Source: Clostridiales bacterium (GTDB taxonomy: Bacteria; Bacillota; Clostridia; Oscillospirales; Oscillospiraceae). From it: DNA of 8,861 nt. Position numbers and translations under genes: made by a program. Shown piece after piece: positions 7,201 to 8,861 of the stretch. Location: positions 1 through 8,861 of the forward strand of contig JAHZGF010000022.1 of assembly GCA_019420945.1 (NCBI GenBank), in the 5' to 3' direction. Numbering within the stretch: position 1 is the first letter of the stretch; each line of letters begins with the position of its first letter. The notes beneath the pieces were generated by a model that was given only the letters and a program-made list of their open reading frames with translations, ran no database searches and had not been told where the DNA came from.

Positions 7201-7288
7201 CCCGGCAGATGGTATATACAACCGCTCCCCCAGCCCGGTTGGAAAAGCGCAGTACTGTCCCCTGAGATAATGCAATTCTGGAATCCAC
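4214..7288 (-). CDS. Ser/Thr protein kinase fused to an NB-ARC/STAND NTPase and a TPR-like helical tail
   Basis: A 1024-residue multidomain signalling protein, predicted cytoplasmic (no membrane segment seen). Domain 1 (about 25-315) is a protein kinase: glycine loop GRGASCIV (32-39), ATP-anchoring Lys57 in RIKE, catalytic loop YLDLKPEN (168-175, catalytic Asp170), metal-binding Asp190 in FDLD, APME (220-223) and DVYSLGA (237-243). Domain 2 (about 335-545) is an NB-ARC-type P-loop NTPase: FVGR (336-339), Walker A GMGGIGKST (362-370), Walker B LLVIDD (439-444), a sensor-like LSRSR (466-470), and AGHTMTVAL (518-526) at the usual GLPLAL position. A winged-helix-like part with LHPVIRE (638-644) follows, then Leu/Ala/Glu-rich helical repeats (about 655-1015) like TPRs. 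STAND proteins oligomerise on ligand binding; here the output would be phosphorylation. The GTG start at 7288 is forced: a stop lies upstream in frame and GGTGG precedes it. Regulation, defence or cell-death control are all open. Confidence 0.93.
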   Translation of the reverse strand: MDSRIALSQGTVLRFSNRAGGAVVYTICREIGRGASCIVYDAVYEANTGDRKQVRIKECYPYKLHLHRLPSGALSADPEEEDDFCRARDRFSRDFSMGNGLFYSDDLFDALTNTIDLYDGNGTAYLISAYSSETTLADYRPATLQNSLTILKQLARILSRIHTAGYLYLDLKPENILVTDSYTLRVQLFDLDSLISMEALAAPARGLASGLRLSYTRGFAPMELQTARLRQLGPHTDVYSLGALLFYLLFGSTPTAAHREGDAVFDYAVSAYASEMHGDNLWCALTNFFHHTLASYHRDRFATMGQAIEALEQVERMAEGSEPFISSTEVVPPQHFVGRTKELQRLGNWMKDPDSRCMVVTGMGGIGKSTLVRQAIGENRAALETVLYLSYHQSLEQTLTDDRLSAIHGISRQEEEEVGEYYARKLRVYAQIARQTQVLLVIDDYTGPWDQSLREILDVGWRVLILSRSRPDAGDYPILALGTVEEAGALEQLFQRHLQRPVLPEEQGFVNHLITKVAGHTMTVALIARQIASSYLTLEQASVLADQYGFFGIAPEKVYFVKDHVQRYEQIQSLLTALFQADAVSRAMRDILKVMSCIGRGGMDLNLFSGFLELSSKDPVNELIYTGWVQRTWHTISLHPVIRETVCYRPWSPEARDGAEKLLRGLATWLAEEPSESRLALTEGVLEQCRRDPVMQETPAYAKLLYSTVQHMPRIREEFILPRAEELLQHARCPGGLERMKVYRLVLSVAQERRQFDLGAQRLLEAEQLARQVRQREVWALFYDIQSEFYDFLLDGAYDTRQSEEKAIFRKLMAALNHAIRWNRATGGPASEEQLIKNLLAKATVLMRSSLRNERAVRRLLAEAEALLRGQTDRDPELLTIYWMVRGWYASLMELSLEQTEECLARAEEAFAKTGRTGLDRIDEVMVPSADIYCGWGLFETAAELLREAITICENQGAVLPWLRKKLELCSYLLDVCYEWGKPELCKALIRTIEDENARYAALGIHQEIARELREIILKNEYPQ

Positions 7289-7364
7289 ACGCTCACCACC
7301 CTTCCGGTCTTTCTGTCCTCAGTTTATCCCGCCTTCCTGCTGTGTTGGATTTGTGACCCACATC

Positions 7365-8582
7365 TCAGGTGGCTTGCCCGTCTGTCCCATGCTCGCTTTG
7401 ATAGGCAAACAGCTCTAACATATAGTCCCGGAAGGCATCCAGGGGCCGGTCATCCTGGGTAGCCCATAGGAAAATCCAGTCATAGGGATTGCCCGGGTAC
7501 AGTTCCGGGTATCCGGCCTCCAGCAGATAGCTGTTCATCTGAGCTACGCATCTCCCGGCCTCTGCTGGAGAACTGGTGCCCAGAATGGTACCTGCCCGCA
7601 CCGAAGCTTTGGCCCAGTAAGTATAGAATTCCAACAGGATCAGGGTCTTTCGGATCCGCTCATGGGAGACATGGACGCCGCCGGTGATTTTTTCAATGCC
7701 ATCCCGATCCGGAAAGGAAGCCTCCGCCAGAGGCGGCAGCAGGTCATTGCCCGCCAACAGATGCTTCAGCGAGCGACCGTACTGCGTCGTCTGATATCGA
7801 TCTAGTCCCATGATTTGGGCATAGATCCTCCAGGTAGAGTCCGGTTTCCGGCCCACTGTGGTGTAATCCTCCTGCCGCTCTCCCCCGGAGATATTGGCAG
7901 CTTCCCGGAACAACCCTTCCCGATAGGCCAGGCCATCCTCCCGAGAGATCTCCTCCCACCTTTTCCGAATGTGTCTTACAGCTGTGGCATTGTTATAACC
8001 AAATTGGGCCAAATGATCTTCGACAAAGCCGATCAGTTCCTTCGCATCCCGGGCATTGTCAATAAAATCAATGATGGTACCGGTATATAGGATCTCCTGA
8101 TCTGCCGCTATGTTTCCCTTGCGATCCTCCGGCATCTGGGACAGAATATCCCTGGCATCCGCATAGCTCTTCCCGTTGCGGATGCAGAAATAATAGACCG
8201 CCTCCGGAATGGAGTGGCAGTCAAAGCTGCGTTCCAGACAGACTTCCCGGAAGAAGCTGTTCGTCCCATCCACCGACAGCCCGAAGGCAAAACAAAGCTG
8301 AAAGGCAGTCTCCCGCCCAATCCGCTTCCCAGTCTTAAACCACTCCTTCATCCGGCTGGGGACAGAAATCCCTGCTTCTCGGAACTGCCGACGCAAGAAA
8401 TCCACTTTCTGATCCGCCCGGGTCGCCTCTCCATCAAAGCCATGGGCCACCAGAAAGGCTGTCAAAGCCTCCCCGAAGCTTCTGAAATAGGACGCAATCT
8501 CCAGAAGCTTCTCCTCATACCCATCTTCCTCCGGAGACAGTGTCTCCGCCTGCCATTCCAGATAATCTGTATACTCACTCAT
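7365..8582 (-). CDS. Uncharacterised 405-residue protein with a helix-turn-helix-like segment
   Basis: A soluble, mostly alpha-helical protein with no signal peptide or membrane segment. Residues about 60-115 look like an XRE-style DNA-binding unit: FLRRQFREAGISVPSRMKEW, then RETAFQLCFAFGLSVDGTNSF. This recalls proteins that choose a target with a helix such as SRMKEW and then carry the helix LALALGLS-like. The later stretch AVYYFCIRNGKSYADA (about 128-143) continues the helical pattern; the rest (about 180-395) is helical with no motif I can name. The ATG at 8582 is preceded by AGGGAG at a 6-nt spacing. The next gene, the kinase-STAND fusion, begins 76 bp after the stop on the same strand, so cotranscription is likely and a shared task (regulation of, or a target of, the kinase) is plausible. 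The DNA-binding reading is an inference and could be wrong; a non-DNA-binding helical adaptor is the main alternative. Confidence 0.85.
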   Translation of the reverse strand: MSEYTDYLEWQAETLSPEEDGYEEKLLEIASYFRSFGEALTAFLVAHGFDGEATRADQKVDFLRRQFREAGISVPSRMKEWFKTGKRIGRETAFQLCFAFGLSVDGTNSFFREVCLERSFDCHSIPEAVYYFCIRNGKSYADARDILSQMPEDRKGNIAADQEILYTGTIIDFIDNARDAKELIGFVEDHLAQFGYNNATAVRHIRKRWEEISREDGLAYREGLFREAANISGGERQEDYTTVGRKPDSTWRIYAQIMGLDRYQTTQYGRSLKHLLAGNDLLPPLAEASFPDRDGIEKITGGVHVSHERIRKTLILLEFYTYWAKASVRAGTILGTSSPAEAGRCVAQMNSYLLEAGYPELYPGNPYDWIFLWATQDDRPLDAFRDYMLELFAYQSEHGTDGQAT

Positions 8583-8588
8583 ATGTTT

Positions 8589-8594
8589 CTCCCT
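8589..8594 (-). promoter_or_regulatory. Ribosome binding site AGGGAG of the 405-residue protein gene
   Basis: AGGGAG on the minus strand lies 6 nt before the ATG at 8580-8582 and supports that start. Confidence 0.7.
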
Positions 8595-8649
8595 GATATC
8601 TCCAGCCGCTCTCTAGAAAGCTTGGCCTGTTCTCTGGCTTGTTGTTCAT

Positions 8650-8658
8650 AGCATAGCA
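8650..8658 (-). promoter_or_regulatory. Possible extended -10 promoter for the kinase module
   Basis: The minus strand reads TGCTATGCT, an extended -10 (TGN before TATGCT, four of six matches to TATAAT), about 68 nt before the start of the first gene of the module. The -35 region 17 nt upstream is poor (AAGACT), which is common for extended -10 promoters. A weak call from motif alone. Confidence 0.3.
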
Positions 8659-8836
8659 GATTTTTCTCCGGAAGTCTTGTATTTTGTCTTCCCAACAATT
8701 CTTTTCATTCAAAACTTTATTAGGCTTCTGTACTTGACAAATCCACTAAAAAAATACATCGACATATAATATGAAATAATTGGTTTTACATGTCATAAAT
8801 AAATCGTGTTTTCGGTAAAATAGAAATCGAGCAAAA

Positions 8837-8858
8837 GGGCGCCAAAATGTGAGCACCC
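8837..8858 (-). terminator. Terminator-like hairpin at the right edge
   Basis: On the minus strand GGGTGC, a 10-nt loop, then GCGCCC followed directly by TTTT. The 6-bp stem has one G-T wobble. It would end a minus-strand gene lying right of the window and insulate the kinase module from it. The run 8660-8830 between it and the candidate promoter is AT-rich with no gene. Confidence 0.45.
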
Positions 8859-8861
8859 CAA

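Noticed and set aside
8734..8770. Plus-strand TTGACA followed by TATAAT as a promoter
   Set aside because: The boxes are perfect but 25 bp apart, far beyond the 16-18 bp needed, and no plus-strand gene follows within the window.
1..8861. CRISPR array, tRNA or complete insertion sequence
   Set aside because: No regularly spaced direct repeats, no tRNA cloverleaf and no transposase-like reading frame were seen on either strand.

Overview
The window looks like an accessory stretch of a gut-type Firmicutes (Clostridia, probably Oscillospiraceae-like) chromosome. This rests on strong AAGGAGG-type ribosome binding sites, a lipobox-bearing lipoprotein of Gram-positive style, a BcrA-like ABC ATPase and a HicB-like protein. 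The organism assignment is inference from gene style, not from a marker gene.

Left part (1-2500, relatively AT-rich, patchwork). Position 1 cuts a minus-strand BcrA-like ABC transporter ATPase; only its N-terminal ~164 residues are present, and its expected initiator codon reads ATC. Next come a perfect terminator hairpin (668-704) and the last ~140 residues of an MFS transporter (711-1142, minus) with no front half, clearly a remnant. Then follow a plus-strand HicB-like antitoxin that lacks the usual DNA-binding C-terminus and has no HicA partner (1243-1533), and a plus-strand ~153-residue protein of unknown function (1791-2252). A symmetrical hairpin flanked by A and T runs (2469-2497) can end transcription from both sides. 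The truncated genes and mixed orientations suggest repeated insertion and deletion here.

Right part (2500-8600, GC-richer, all minus strand). Three large genes run right to left: a 405-residue protein with a helix-turn-helix-like segment (8582-7365), a 1024-residue protein kinase fused to an NB-ARC/STAND-type NTPase and an alpha-helical TPR-like tail (7288-4214), and a 471-residue secreted lipoprotein made of three similar beta-rich repeats (4049-2634). The first two are 76 bp apart and probably cotranscribed. A strong hairpin (4173-4210) separates the kinase from the lipoprotein, which has its own excellent ribosome binding site. I read this as a candidate signalling or defence module: a possible regulator, a multi-domain switch that senses, hydrolyses NTP and phosphorylates, and a surface lipoprotein. 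No function is proven by the sequence. No PP2C phosphatase, the common partner of Firmicutes Ser/Thr kinases, is in the window.

The right edge (8583-8861) is AT-rich and non-coding. It holds a possible extended -10 promoter for the module and a terminator-like hairpin that would belong to a minus-strand gene beyond the window. I saw no tRNA, rRNA, CRISPR array, complete insertion sequence or replication origin.
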